NCBI GenBank assembly: GCA_002426195.1
Contig: DIOT01000025.1
Coordinates: 1-38,944, forward strand
Length of the DNA: 38,944 bases
Source of the DNA: Bacteroidales bacterium UBA5507
GTDB taxonomy: Bacteria; Bacteroidota; Bacteroidia; Bacteroidales; Lentimicrobiaceae
Reading direction: 5' to 3'
Positions 9,307 to 17,815 of this stretch are shown here, piece by piece (within the stretch, counting starts at the first letter, position 1; the number at the start of each line of letters is the position of its first letter). Position numbers and translations under genes: made by a program. The notes beneath the pieces are model-generated. The model searched no databases. It was given only the letters and a program-made list of their open reading frames with translations, and had not been told where the DNA came from.

Positions 9307-10677
9307 ATGAAAACAATCAAACTGCTTTTATTCGCATTCATAGCTTTTTTTATTGGTAGTCCTTTTTATTCTGCAGCACAAGTGCTGCCGCAGGATTCCC
9401 TTGCTTTGGTGGCTTTTTACAACAGCACAGGCGGCCCCAACTGGAATATTAACACCGGCTGGCTTACGGGACCGGTGAGTACCTGGTATGGAGTGACAGT
9501 TATTAACAATAGAGTCTCCAAAATCATGATGTGGAGCAATAATATGGTAGGCATATTACCAAACGAATTGGGATTGTTGACTAAATTACATTCATTCGGA
9601 ATTTCAAATGAGCCAGGACTGACTGGCATTATACCTGAGAGTATATTTAGTGTTGACAGCTTAATTTCTATTAGTATTGGGAATTGCTCCTTTTTAAAAA
9701 GCATTTCATTTAGAGAGAATAATCTAACAGGCAGCATCCCACCAGGAATAGGCAACTGTGCTGAGTTACTTGAATTATATTTACACGACAACCGGTTAAC
9801 CGGTTCTATTCCACCTGAAATTGGTAACTGCAGCCAATTGATTGAGTTACGCCTTAATAATAATCAACTCTCCGGCACAATACCTCCATCGCTCTCCAAT
9901 TGCAATCAAATTGAGATCCTCTACCTGCATGATAACAACTTAACGGGGGAAATCCCTTATGATTTATCTCTTGTAAGTTCATACATTTCATTGTCCTTTA
10001 ATAATAATCATTTAACCGGCATACCACCCTGGACACCCAACTGGATTCTTAATGACTTAGCAATCGGTGGCAATTGCATGACCTTTGAAGATCTTGAACC
10101 TCACTTTGTCGGATATATGTGGTATGATTATTACCCGCAGGACAGCATGCAAACTGTTATTGATACTCTGTTGCCTTATGGAAGCAATTTTAATGTTTAT
10201 TCCGGCAGCCTTGGCCAATATACCACCTATTACTGGTTTCGTAACGGGGTGCATATGCCGGGCACCGAAAATGCCGACACGCTTAAGCTAATCAATATCA
10301 GTGAAGACGATGCCGGTGTATATACCTGCTATGCCCAAAGCTCGATATGCAAACAACCCAATGGCATGCCCATGGTGATTATTAGACGGCCCGTAACCAT
10401 TGGTTTAACAGTGGGAACAGATGATCAATTTGCTTTCAATCCATTATCCGTTTATCCAAATCCTTGTGCCCATGACCTGAAAATTGAGACTACGGCAGTT
10501 TTTCATGATGGCTTACTTCATTTAACAAATATGTACGGACAGGTTATGTGGACCATACCATGGCTGAATAGTGCTATCATGAAAACAATCCATATTGATA
10601 ATATGCCGTCGGGTGTCTACATTCTCACACTGAAGTACAAGCAGAATTCCTCCTCAAAAAAGATTTTTATTATTTAA
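9307..10677 (+). CDS. Secreted leucine-rich-repeat / Ig-like protein with T9SS sorting domain
   Basis: The start is the ATG at 9307; an in-frame TTG at 9298 is less likely. The 456-residue protein has a signal peptide to about residue 24 (YSAAQ) and an N-terminal cap (FYNSTGGPNWNINTGWL ... WYGVTV). About residues 65-260 are plant-type leucine-rich repeats, with units such as NNLTGSIPPGIGNC, NRLTGSIPPEIGNC and NQLSGTIPPSLSNC. About 290-362 look Ig-like: YYWFRNG followed by SEDDAGVYTCYA, the classic D-x-G-x-Y-x-C motif, though the usual partner cysteine before the Trp is missing. Residues about 378-456 are a T9SS sorting domain (LSVYPNPC ... GVYILTLKYK). Expected location is the cell surface or exterior, probably in adhesion or binding. 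It appears monocistronic, convergent with the MerR gene. Confidence 0.9.
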   Translation: MKTIKLLLFAFIAFFIGSPFYSAAQVLPQDSLALVAFYNSTGGPNWNINTGWLTGPVSTWYGVTVINNRVSKIMMWSNNMVGILPNELGLLTKLHSFGISNEPGLTGIIPESIFSVDSLISISIGNCSFLKSISFRENNLTGSIPPGIGNCAELLELYLHDNRLTGSIPPEIGNCSQLIELRLNNNQLSGTIPPSLSNCNQIEILYLHDNNLTGEIPYDLSLVSSYISLSFNNNHLTGIPPWTPNWILNDLAIGGNCMTFEDLEPHFVGYMWYDYYPQDSMQTVIDTLLPYGSNFNVYSGSLGQYTTYYWFRNGVHMPGTENADTLKLINISEDDAGVYTCYAQSSICKQPNGMPMVIIRRPVTIGLTVGTDDQFAFNPLSVYPNPCAHDLKIETTAVFHDGLLHLTNMYGQVMWTIPWLNSAIMKTIHIDNMPSGVYILTLKYKQNSSSKKIFII

Positions 10678-10709
10678 TCCAGCAATAAATTCAGACAATA
10701 ATATAGGCG

Positions 10710-10726
10710 ATTCCATCATTTGGAAT
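10710..10726. terminator. Weak hairpin between convergent genes
   Basis: ATTCCA (10710-10715) and TGGAAT (10721-10726) pair around a 5-base loop between the stops of the LRR gene and the MerR gene. There is no strong T-run on either side, so terminator function is only a suggestion. Confidence 0.3.
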
Positions 10727-10736
10727 GACTCTGATT

Positions 10737-11072
10737 TTATAACTCCTCTTTAAGTTCTGTGAGGAAGGCCTTTATGTCCTGAAGAGTTTTGACGATCTGG
10801 TGGTTTTCGGATGTGTCGGTATAGTTTGTTTTGAGTCTTTCTTTTGCACCCTGCAATGTGTAGCCTCTTTCTTTTACCAGATGAAATATGATGTGAAAAT
10901 TATCAACATCGGCCTGAGTGAATAAACGATTCCCCTTTTTGTTGCGAAATGGCTTAATGATGTCGAACTCTTTCTCCCAAAAACGAATCTGAGAAACATT
11001 TACATTAAACATCTCAGCAACTTCGCCAATGCGATAATAAACCTTCTTTATTTCAGGTTTCTTGTACGGCAT
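10737..11072 (-). CDS. Short MerR-family transcriptional regulator
   Basis: The 111-residue protein is essentially a MerR winged-helix DNA-binding domain: YYRIGEVAEMFNVNVSQIRFWEKEFDIIKPFRNKKGNRLFTQADVDN. A short C-terminal helix (NHQIVKTLQDIKAFLTELKEEL) may dimerise. No effector-binding domain is present, so the signal is unknown. It starts 3 bases after the M23 peptidase stop on the same strand and is probably translated from the same mRNA. The grouping MerR-M23-alaS is one I associate with Bacteroidota genomes, which suggests a housekeeping rather than accessory role (inference). It is not related in sequence length or C-terminal part to the cobalamin-type MerR at 14895. Confidence 0.88.
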   Translation of the reverse strand: MPYKKPEIKKVYYRIGEVAEMFNVNVSQIRFWEKEFDIIKPFRNKKGNRLFTQADVDNFHIIFHLVKERGYTLQGAKERLKTNYTDTSENHQIVKTLQDIKAFLTELKEEL

Positions 11073-11075
11073 ATT

Positions 11076-12047
11076 TTAATCTAAGGTTTGAGAAGGCCGC
11101 TGTGATAACTCAATCATGAGTTCATATTCTTCAGGCGTAATGTCGTTGAAGAAGAAGTTGATAGGGTCCACCGACCGTGAGTTCTTATGAACTTCATAAT
11201 GTAAATGCGGAGAAGTTGATTTTCCGGTATTGCCAACCCTGCCTACCACTTGTCCTCTTTTCACTTTCTGACCGGTCTTTACCTCAATTTTTGATAAATG
11301 AGCATAAAGTGTCTGATAGCCATAACCGTGATTGATAACAATACAATTACCATAACCTCCTCTTGATCTGCTCACTTCAACAACTGTACCGTCGCCGGTT
11401 GAATAAATTTCTGTTCCGACAGAAGCCGTGAAATCTATGCCTTCATGAAATTTGGTAACCTTATAAAAGGGATCAGTACGATAACCGTAATAGGATCCAA
11501 TGCGACGAAGATCTTTGTTGGAAATTGGCTGTATTGCAGGAATTGAAGCCATCATTTGCTCCTTGTTCCTTGCCAGATCATAAACTTCATCGTATGATTT
11601 GGACTGTACGTACAGCTGACTGGCAATCATATCAAGCTGCTTTGCAGTCTTTTTTATGATGTCGGTATTCTTGTATCCTTCAAGGTTTTTATATCTGTCT
11701 GAACCACCAAAACCTGCTTTTCTGACAGATGATGGAATCGGTTCTGATTCAAAAATGACTCTGTAAATATTATCATCCCTGTCCTGAAGATCGGCAACAA
11801 CCTCCTGAACCTGGTTCAACCGATCATTGAGTACCTTATATTGGAATTCATACTGCTCAATTTCTCTCTTGAGCATCCTCTCCTTCGGAGAATCGAGAAA
11901 ATTATAGGCTACGAGCAATACAACAGATGCAAATACAAGTCCGGATGCAATCACAGATAAAAACCTGATAAATCGTTGACGGAAGGTTACCTGAACCTTC
12001 TCAATCTTCAATGATCTGGGATTAAAGTGGTATCTGACTTTGGGCAT
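11076..12047 (-). CDS. M23-family (LytM-like) envelope metallopeptidase
   Basis: The 323-residue protein has a short basic N-terminus, one membrane segment at about 29-49, a coiled coil at about 55-95, and a C-terminal M23 domain at about 180-300. The zinc and catalytic residues are present: His201 and Asp205 (HEGIDF), His250 (LYAHLS), and His281/His283 (SPHLHYEV). It is expected to be anchored in the inner membrane with the peptidase in the periplasm, cleaving peptidoglycan cross-links or acting on them during growth or division. It is divergent from alaS and followed at once by the small MerR gene. Confidence 0.93.
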   Translation of the reverse strand: MPKVRYHFNPRSLKIEKVQVTFRQRFIRFLSVIASGLVFASVVLLVAYNFLDSPKERMLKREIEQYEFQYKVLNDRLNQVQEVVADLQDRDDNIYRVIFESEPIPSSVRKAGFGGSDRYKNLEGYKNTDIIKKTAKQLDMIASQLYVQSKSYDEVYDLARNKEQMMASIPAIQPISNKDLRRIGSYYGYRTDPFYKVTKFHEGIDFTASVGTEIYSTGDGTVVEVSRSRGGYGNCIVINHGYGYQTLYAHLSKIEVKTGQKVKRGQVVGRVGNTGKSTSPHLHYEVHKNSRSVDPINFFFNDITPEEYELMIELSQRPSQTLD

Positions 12048-12120
12048 GAAGAAACTAATTAATCAATAATCTAAATGAACCATGTTCCCATCATGGTGTC
12101 GCAAAATTAACATTTTAAAC

Positions 12121-12128
12121 TAAATTTG
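12121..12128 (+). promoter_or_regulatory. Probable -7 box of alaS
   Basis: TAAATTTG is a perfect match to the Bacteroidota -7 consensus TAnnTTTG and lies 61 bases before the alaS ATG. The -33 region has no clear TTTG. An imperfect ACCATG/CATGGT inverted repeat lies just upstream, in the shared spacer with the M23 gene. Confidence 0.45.
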
Positions 12129-12189
12129 CAAGCCCTTAACGGATAAAAAGAAGTATTATTGCTCTAAAAAACATCGTAACGTACTTAAT

Positions 12190-14811
12190 ATGAACGCTAA
12201 AGAGATCAGACTCAGTTTTCTGAATTTTTTTGAAACCAAGCAACACCATATCGTTCCTTCAGCACCAATGGTTATTAAAGATGACCCTACACTCATGTTT
12301 ACCAATGCCGGAATGAATCAATTTAAAGATATTTTTCTCGGAAATTCACCGGCTAAATTCGACAGGATTGCCAATACGCAAAAATGTTTAAGAGTTTCGG
12401 GTAAACACAACGATCTGGAAGAAGTTGGACACGACACTTATCATCATACGATGTTTGAAATGCTCGGCAACTGGTCATTTGGCAACTACTTTAAAAAGGA
12501 AGCCATTGAATGGGCATGGGAGTACCTCACTGAAGTTGTAAAAATTGATAAGGATCGCCTCTACGTTACAATTTTCGGTGGTGACTCTGATGATAACCTC
12601 CCCGAAGATTCAGAGGCCCTGAAGTATTGGGAAAGCCATATTGATAAAACAAGAATCCTGAGAGGCAGCAAGAAAGATAATTTCTGGGAAATGGGCGACA
12701 CCGGCCCTTGTGGCCCTTGTTCTGAGATTCATGTGGACATCCGTGACAACGAAAAAAGAAAACAAATTGATGGCGCAACATTAGTTAATGAAGGCGACCC
12801 ACACGTTATTGAAATATGGAATCTGGTGTTCATGGAGTTCAACAGGCTGGCAAACGGTTCTTTACAACCTCTGCCTGCTAAACACGTGGATACAGGAATG
12901 GGATTTGAAAGACTCTGCATGGTGTTGCAGGGTAAAAAATCAAACTACGATACTGATGTCTTTCAACCTCTGATTAAAGAGATATCTTCTTTAAGTAATA
13001 TTAAATATGGCGAAGGCAACACAAGCGATGTAGCAATGAGAGTTATTGCTGATCACCTGAGAGCTATTGCTTTTGCAATTGCCGACGGTCAGCTGCCATC
13101 GAATAATAAGGCCGGGTATGTAATAAGAAGAATATTAAGACGTGCTGTAAGATATGGCTATACTTTCCTTAATCTGAATCAGCCTTTTATTCATAAGCTG
13201 GTACCTGTGCTGGTTGAAGAAATGGGCAGTTATTTTACCGAACTGCCTCAACAGAAAGATTTAATAGTAAAAGTTATAAGGGAAGAAGAGGCATCTTTCC
13301 TCAGAACATTGGCCCATGGAATCTCTAAATTCAACAGTTACCTAACAAATAATCCGGGTAGTAGAATTTCAGGCGAATTCGCATTTGAACTTTATGACAC
13401 TTATGGATTTCCAATCGACCTTACTTGCCTGATGGCAAGGGAGAATAACCTTGACGTTGATATGGAAGCTTTTCAGCAAGGATTGGAACTTCAGAAAGAA
13501 CGCTCAAGGAAAGATGCAAGCGTTGAATTGGACGATTGGGTAATTCTGACTGAAGAGGCTTCTGTCACTTTCGTGGGATATGATAAACTTGAGGCTGAGA
13601 CTCATATTACCAGATACCGTAAAATTAATACCAAAGGGAAAGAATTCTACCAGGTTGTTATTGCCGAAACCCCATTTTACGCTGAATCGGGCGGTCAGGT
13701 TGGCGATACCGGCTACATTGAATCAAATGGCAAAAGAATAGCAGTGCTCGACACAAAAAAGGAGAATAACCTGACTATTCATCTAACCAATGAAGTTCCC
13801 GAAGATCCTGAAGCCCTGATAACTGCCATAGTTTCAGCAGAAAACAGGATTAAGACTGCTAATAATCACTCTGCAACACATCTGCTTCATCAGGCATTGA
13901 GAACAATTGTTGGTTCTCATGTTGAGCAGAAGGGATCGTACGTACATCCCGACTACCTGCGTTTTGACTTCGCTCATTTCCAGAAGTTAACCGACGATGA
14001 ATTACTCAACGTGGAAAAGATGGTTAACCGGTTGATACGACTGAACAATGATAAAGAGGAATGGCGTTCTATTCCTATTGAAGAAGCTAAAGAAAAAGGA
14101 GCACTTGCATTGTTCGGTGAAAAATACGGTGACCACGTAAGAATGATTAAATTTGGGGATTCAATAGAATTATGCGGTGGAACTCACGTAGCTAAAACCG
14201 GTCAGATAGGTCTGTTTAAAATAGTCTCTGAATCGGCCATTGCTGCAGGTGTTAGGAGAATTGAGGCAATTACCGGCGAAAAAGCTGAGGAGTATTATTA
14301 CAGGCAGACCGATTTGCTGAATGAACTTAAAACAGTTTTGAAAAACAGCAATGACCCGGTAAAAGCAGTAAAAACACTACAGGATGAGAATTCGGCTATC
14401 AGGTCACTGCTGGAAAGCATTAATGATAAAAAGATTAACGAGTTGGCAAATAGTCTTAAAGAGAAATTCAACAATATTAATGGCTTTAAAACTATTACGG
14501 CTAAAGTTGAGCTTGAACCCAATGCAGCAAGAGACTTAACATTTAAACTAATTGGCGGTGCAGAAGATTTGATTGTTGTTTTGGGCTCATACCATGAAAA
14601 TAAACCACTTATTACTGTGGCTATTTCCGAAACGCTTGTTAAACAAAAATCATTAAATGCTTCAACAATAATAAAGGAACTGGCTAAGGAAATTAAAGGC
14701 GGAGGAGGGGGACAACCTCACTATGCAACAGCAGGTGGCAAAGACATTAATGGTATAGATGCTGCACTTAATAAAGTGGAAAATATCTTGATTTCTCTCT
14801 CAAAAGATTAA
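12190..14811 (+). CDS. alaS: Alanine--tRNA ligase
   Basis: The 873-residue protein is full length for AlaRS, which charges tRNA-Ala with alanine in the cytoplasm and edits mischarged Ser and Gly. The class II catalytic core is at the N-terminus (MNAKEIRLSFLNFFETKQHH, FTNAGMNQFKDIFLG, GDTGPCGPCSEIH). The editing domain carries the zinc motif NNHSATHLLH and later CGGTHVAKTGQIG. A C-terminal coiled coil leads into the C-Ala domain ending in the glycine-rich GGGGGQPHYATAGGKD. Start choice is clear because MNAKEIR is the conserved beginning. It is divergent from the M23/MerR pair. Confidence 0.98.
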   Translation: MNAKEIRLSFLNFFETKQHHIVPSAPMVIKDDPTLMFTNAGMNQFKDIFLGNSPAKFDRIANTQKCLRVSGKHNDLEEVGHDTYHHTMFEMLGNWSFGNYFKKEAIEWAWEYLTEVVKIDKDRLYVTIFGGDSDDNLPEDSEALKYWESHIDKTRILRGSKKDNFWEMGDTGPCGPCSEIHVDIRDNEKRKQIDGATLVNEGDPHVIEIWNLVFMEFNRLANGSLQPLPAKHVDTGMGFERLCMVLQGKKSNYDTDVFQPLIKEISSLSNIKYGEGNTSDVAMRVIADHLRAIAFAIADGQLPSNNKAGYVIRRILRRAVRYGYTFLNLNQPFIHKLVPVLVEEMGSYFTELPQQKDLIVKVIREEEASFLRTLAHGISKFNSYLTNNPGSRISGEFAFELYDTYGFPIDLTCLMARENNLDVDMEAFQQGLELQKERSRKDASVELDDWVILTEEASVTFVGYDKLEAETHITRYRKINTKGKEFYQVVIAETPFYAESGGQVGDTGYIESNGKRIAVLDTKKENNLTIHLTNEVPEDPEALITAIVSAENRIKTANNHSATHLLHQALRTIVGSHVEQKGSYVHPDYLRFDFAHFQKLTDDELLNVEKMVNRLIRLNNDKEEWRSIPIEEAKEKGALALFGEKYGDHVRMIKFGDSIELCGGTHVAKTGQIGLFKIVSESAIAAGVRRIEAITGEKAEEYYYRQTDLLNELKTVLKNSNDPVKAVKTLQDENSAIRSLLESINDKKINELANSLKEKFNNINGFKTITAKVELEPNAARDLTFKLIGGAEDLIVVLGSYHENKPLITVAISETLVKQKSLNASTIIKELAKEIKGGGGGQPHYATAGGKDINGIDAALNKVENILISLSKD

Positions 14812-14894
14812 ACAAGATACATTTTTGTGAGAACTTTTTATGCAAAGCTTTGTTAATTAGCAATGTTTTCAAAGCAAGCATATCCTAGCAATAA

Positions 14895-15797
14895 ATGATG
14901 ATAAAGTACTCAATTAAAGATCTGGAACAGCTTTCGGGCATAAAAGCTCATACAATTCGTATTTGGGAAAAACGATATCACCTGTTTGAGCCTGAGAGAA
15001 CCCCCACTAATATCAGGTATTATTCTGATGAGGACCTTAAAAAGCTTCTCAACATATCCATTCTTAATAGAAATGGATATAAGATCTCAAGCATTGTATC
15101 TATGGATAATAATGAGATCAGCGACAGAATCGTAGAAATTAGTGACGCTTTCACCGATTTCACAAATCAGATTGAACAGTTAACACTGGCAATGATTGAT
15201 TTTGATGAAATAAGATTCGAGAGAATTCTTTCTTCTTCTATTATCAAAATAGGATTTGATGAAACTGTTGTTAAGATACTCTATCCGTTTTTTGAAAGAA
15301 TCGGTGTTTTATGGCAAATAGGAACCATATACCCCGCTCAGGAACATTTTGTTTCAAATCTGATCAGACAGAAGTTAATTATCGCTATTGATGGCCAGGT
15401 TGGAAATAAGATTGAGAATCCTCTGACATTTTTACTGTTTCTGCCACCTAATGAATGGCATGAACTGAGTTTATTGTTTTTTAATTACCTGATCAGAAAA
15501 TCCGGACATAATGTCATATATTTAGGACAATCACTGCCACTGGAAGACTTAACCGAGATTAAAAACAAACAGACAATAAATTGCGTCTTAACATCATTTA
15601 CAACATCTGTTTCATTAAAGAAATACGCTGAAATTGTCAATCAGATAAGTTCAGAATTTGCTGATAAAAAAGTCTTTGTAAGCGGGTTCCAATCGTCAGA
15701 GCATAAAATAAAACTTCCTGCAAATGTTGAAGTTGTAAGCGATTATACCGGCTTACTCAATAGCCTTCAGGAAACAATGCAAAGCTCCGGTACTTAA
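14895..15797 (+). CDS. CarH/LitR-like MerR regulator with cobalamin-binding domain
   Basis: The 300-residue protein has three parts: a MerR winged helix (residues 3-70, YSIKDLEQLSGIKAHTIRIWEKRY), a four-helix cobalamin cap (about 90-165) and a Rossmann-like B12-binding domain (about 175-295). The cap holds the CarH-type W-x9-EH signature (Trp140, Glu150, His151). The expected lower-axial cobalt ligand is present as His189 in EWHELS, where the family motif is E/D-x-H-x-x-G. The residue after Trp140 is Gln, whereas Thermus CarH has His132 there, used to trap cobalt after photolysis. It therefore probably binds a cobalamin and represses DNA, but light sensing is uncertain. MM at the start leaves 14895 or 14898 possible. 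It sits 83 bases after alaS and ends before a strong hairpin; the ECF sigma gene follows. Confidence 0.85.
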   Translation: MMIKYSIKDLEQLSGIKAHTIRIWEKRYHLFEPERTPTNIRYYSDEDLKKLLNISILNRNGYKISSIVSMDNNEISDRIVEISDAFTDFTNQIEQLTLAMIDFDEIRFERILSSSIIKIGFDETVVKILYPFFERIGVLWQIGTIYPAQEHFVSNLIRQKLIIAIDGQVGNKIENPLTFLLFLPPNEWHELSLLFFNYLIRKSGHNVIYLGQSLPLEDLTEIKNKQTINCVLTSFTTSVSLKKYAEIVNQISSEFADKKVFVSGFQSSEHKIKLPANVEVVSDYTGLLNSLQETMQSSGT

Positions 15798-15845
15798 CTT
15801 AATCAGTTCAATACATAAGCTTGAAGCTGTCGGTTGGCAGCAAAT

Positions 15846-15880
15846 AAACAGAGGAACAAATTGCAAATGTTCCTCTGTTT
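15846..15880 (+). terminator. Terminator hairpin after the CarH-like gene
   Basis: A perfect 12-bp stem, AAACAGAGGAAC (15846-15857) with GTTCCTCTGTTT (15869-15880), closes an 11-base loop. It ends in TTT followed by AAGTTTAG, a weak U-tract. It probably separates the CarH-like gene from the sigma factor gene transcriptionally. Confidence 0.75.
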
Positions 15881-15976
15881 AAGTTTAGACGCTTCCTGCC
15901 ATTTTCATTAAACACAATATTCCATTTCCATTATAAATCCCCTGGAATTTTGACTGCCTGAGTTTTAAATTAAAAA

Positions 15977-16130
15977 TGTCCATAATCAGGACAATTTTAG
16001 AAGAATCATCCCCTTCCTGTTTCAGGTCATTTTCAATCACTTAGACTAAACAATTCCTAACTGATAGGTGTTATTCCCTAATGGGGACAATTCATGTCCA
16101 TATTTTGGACATTTTAGATATTGTTGGACA
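15977..16130. promoter_or_regulatory. Cluster of TGTCC/GGACA operator-like half-sites
   Basis: Two copies of the same palindrome, TGTCC-N7-GGACA, lie at 15977-15993 and 16095-16111. Two further GGACA half-sites lie at 16085-16089 and 16126-16130. The palindromes have different N7 spacers (ATAATCA and ATATTTT) but identical arms, which argues for a protein-binding site rather than a duplicated segment. The natural candidate to bind here is the CarH-like regulator encoded next door (inference). Confidence 0.6.
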
Positions 16131-16310
16131 TTTTGGCATTTGTTGGCTGTTTTGTTTAGACAAATTGTAATGTTTCTATTTATCTTGCTTTCAGCTGTTT
16201 AACTTTTAAGGAAATATAATTACTGTTAATTATACATTAAATCATTCTAAATTGTTTAAATCAGCACACTTTTTGTTAAACAGTTTATATCATTCAAAAT
16301 AAGAGGAATC

Positions 16311-16817
16311 ATGACAGCAGTAGAATTTAACCACAAGCTTATAGGTTTACACGAAAATTTGTCATTTTTTGCAAATACTTTGACAAATAACAGAGAGGAA
16401 GCCAAAGACCTTATTCAGGATACATATCTTAAAGCCCTGATTCATAAAGATAAATTTGAGGCTAACACCAACCTGAAGGCCTGGACATATACAATAATGA
16501 AAAACACTTTCATTAACAATTACCGCAGAAATCAAAAAGCAAATACTATAGTAGATACAACTGAGGATTTGTATTTCCTAAATATTCCACGCCGTTCGGA
16601 CTTCGTTTCGCCCGATTCTCAAATGCAAACAAAAGAGATCGAAGCCAGTATAGCTAAACTCGAGGAAGATCAGCGCACTCCTTTTGAAATGCACACTGAA
16701 GGATACAAATACAAAGAAATAGCAGAGAACCTCAATTTATCTATTGGTACTGTTAAAAGCAGAATATTCTTTACAAGAAAGAAACTAATGGATTCGCTTA
16801 AAGAATTTAATAATTAA
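16311..16817 (+). CDS. ECF-type RNA polymerase sigma factor
   Basis: The 168-residue protein has the two ECF domains: sigma region 2 (about residues 10-78, EEAKDLIQDTYLKAL and AWTYTIMKNTFINNYRR) and region 4 (about 108-162, KLEEDQRTPFEMHTEGYKYKEIAENLNLSIGTVKSRIF). Their length and spacing are normal for an RpoE-like ECF factor. It directs RNA polymerase to a small set of promoters. No anti-sigma gene is next to it, which suggests control at the level of transcription, plausibly by the CarH-like repressor upstream. In some Bacteroidota a MerR/sigma pair precedes carotenoid genes, but here the next gene is a convergent histidine kinase. An AGAGGA stretch 5 bases before the ATG could help ribosome binding. 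Confidence 0.93.
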   Translation: MTAVEFNHKLIGLHENLSFFANTLTNNREEAKDLIQDTYLKALIHKDKFEANTNLKAWTYTIMKNTFINNYRRNQKANTIVDTTEDLYFLNIPRRSDFVSPDSQMQTKEIEASIAKLEEDQRTPFEMHTEGYKYKEIAENLNLSIGTVKSRIFFTRKKLMDSLKEFNN

Positions 16818-16828
16818 ACATGGTGAAT

Positions 16829-16856
16829 AAAAAAAGCTGCTTCTGCAGCTTTTTTT
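16829..16856. terminator. Bidirectional terminator between ECF sigma and histidine kinase
   Basis: AAAAAAGCTGC pairs with GCAGCTTTTTT around a TTCT loop, with A- and T-runs on both sides. It can end both the plus-strand sigma transcript and the minus-strand kinase transcript. Confidence 0.88.
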
Positions 16857-16877
16857 ATTTTATTCTTATTGTCCTGT

Positions 16878-17765
16878 TTAACTGTTGACGACTTCTGTTA
16901 CGGGTATAGTGAAGTAAAAAATTGAGCCATTGCCCGGGGATGATTCAGCATACATACTCCCTCCCATCATCTCGACAAATTTCTGCGAAAGAGCCAATCC
17001 CAGCCCTATGCCTCCGAAGTTTCGTGTATTACTGTCGTCCACCTGCCTGAATCTCTGAAATATAACATCTAGCTTTTCTTTGGGAAAGCCTAAGCCGGTA
17101 TCTTTCACATAAAACTCAATCATGCTATTCTCTGTCAGGTTGTAGCCTATTTCAACGTAACCTTCATTGGTATATTTTAAAGCATTTTCTATCAGATTGA
17201 ATAGCGTTTGACGGAGCTTTCTTGGGTCAGTATAGACTGAAAACGACTTGTCGGATGCCAGTTTCTTTGTCTTAATCATTACGCTCTCTTTATCTGAAGA
17301 CTCCTTCTCAATATTGAAATGTGTAACAAGGCTGGTAAGCAACTCATTTACCTGACAATTTTCTTTATACATCTGAGTAATTCCCGACTCAATCAATGCG
17401 ATGTTAAAGATCTCATCCATCATGTCGAGGAGTTTATGACAATTCTTATTGATTATCTCTATGTACTCATCTGTTTCACTTTTTTCATCAGCACTTTGCA
17501 AAAGTGAAGAAAAGCCCATTATTGCATTTAGCGGAGTCCTGATTTCATGTGACATATTGGCCAGAAATGACGACTTTAATCTGTCGGATTCTTCAGCTTT
17601 TTGCCTTACCTGTATCAGTTCATTCTGGCACTCCTCATACCTTTTTTCTAAATCACTGAGATATTTTTTTCTTTTCTTGTCGGCTCTGTAATTAATAATC
17701 AGCACCACGGCGAGAAGAAAGATGGCAGCAGAAAATAGAAAGTAGGAAGGCTCAGCTAAAAGCAT
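16878..17765 (-). CDS. Membrane sensor histidine kinase without a recognisable input domain
   Basis: The 295-residue protein has one N-terminal membrane segment (about 8-26), a basic coiled-coil linker (about 28-62), a HisKA dimerisation domain with the phosphorylated His73 (MSHEIRTPLNAI), and a HATPase_c domain with N-box (LFNLIENALKYTN), G1 (VKDTGLGFP), F-box region and G2 (FGGIGLGLALSQKFVEMMGG). There is no periplasmic loop or PAS domain, and no response regulator gene adjoins it. It is therefore an orphan kinase that may take its signal through the membrane segment or a partner protein. It is convergent with the ECF sigma gene and has its own promoter. Confidence 0.93.
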   Translation of the reverse strand: MLLAEPSYFLFSAAIFLLAVVLIINYRADKKRKKYLSDLEKRYEECQNELIQVRQKAEESDRLKSSFLANMSHEIRTPLNAIMGFSSLLQSADEKSETDEYIEIINKNCHKLLDMMDEIFNIALIESGITQMYKENCQVNELLTSLVTHFNIEKESSDKESVMIKTKKLASDKSFSVYTDPRKLRQTLFNLIENALKYTNEGYVEIGYNLTENSMIEFYVKDTGLGFPKEKLDVIFQRFRQVDDSNTRNFGGIGLGLALSQKFVEMMGGSMYAESSPGNGSIFYFTIPVTEVVNS

Positions 17766-17815
17766 AATGACTTATTTTAATTAAAGCTATTAAATCTGAA
17801 AGGAAAATTTAATAC

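Larger units (their letters stand above)
15798..16310. other. 513-base regulatory spacer before the ECF sigma gene
   Basis: This region holds no gene. It contains the terminator at 15846-15880, the TGTCC/GGACA cluster at 15977-16130, and a 9-bp inverted repeat CTGTTTAAC (16195-16203) / GTTAAACAG (16275-16283) flanking a very AT-rich segment upstream of the sigma factor. I could not find a convincing TAnnTTTG promoter, so the sigma gene may use another promoter class, possibly its own. Confidence 0.6.

Noticed and set aside
14843..14852. CAAAGCTTTG palindrome before the CarH-like gene as its operator
   Set aside because: A single 10-bp palindrome in AT-rich DNA is not enough. It shares no arms with the TGTCC/GGACA cluster.
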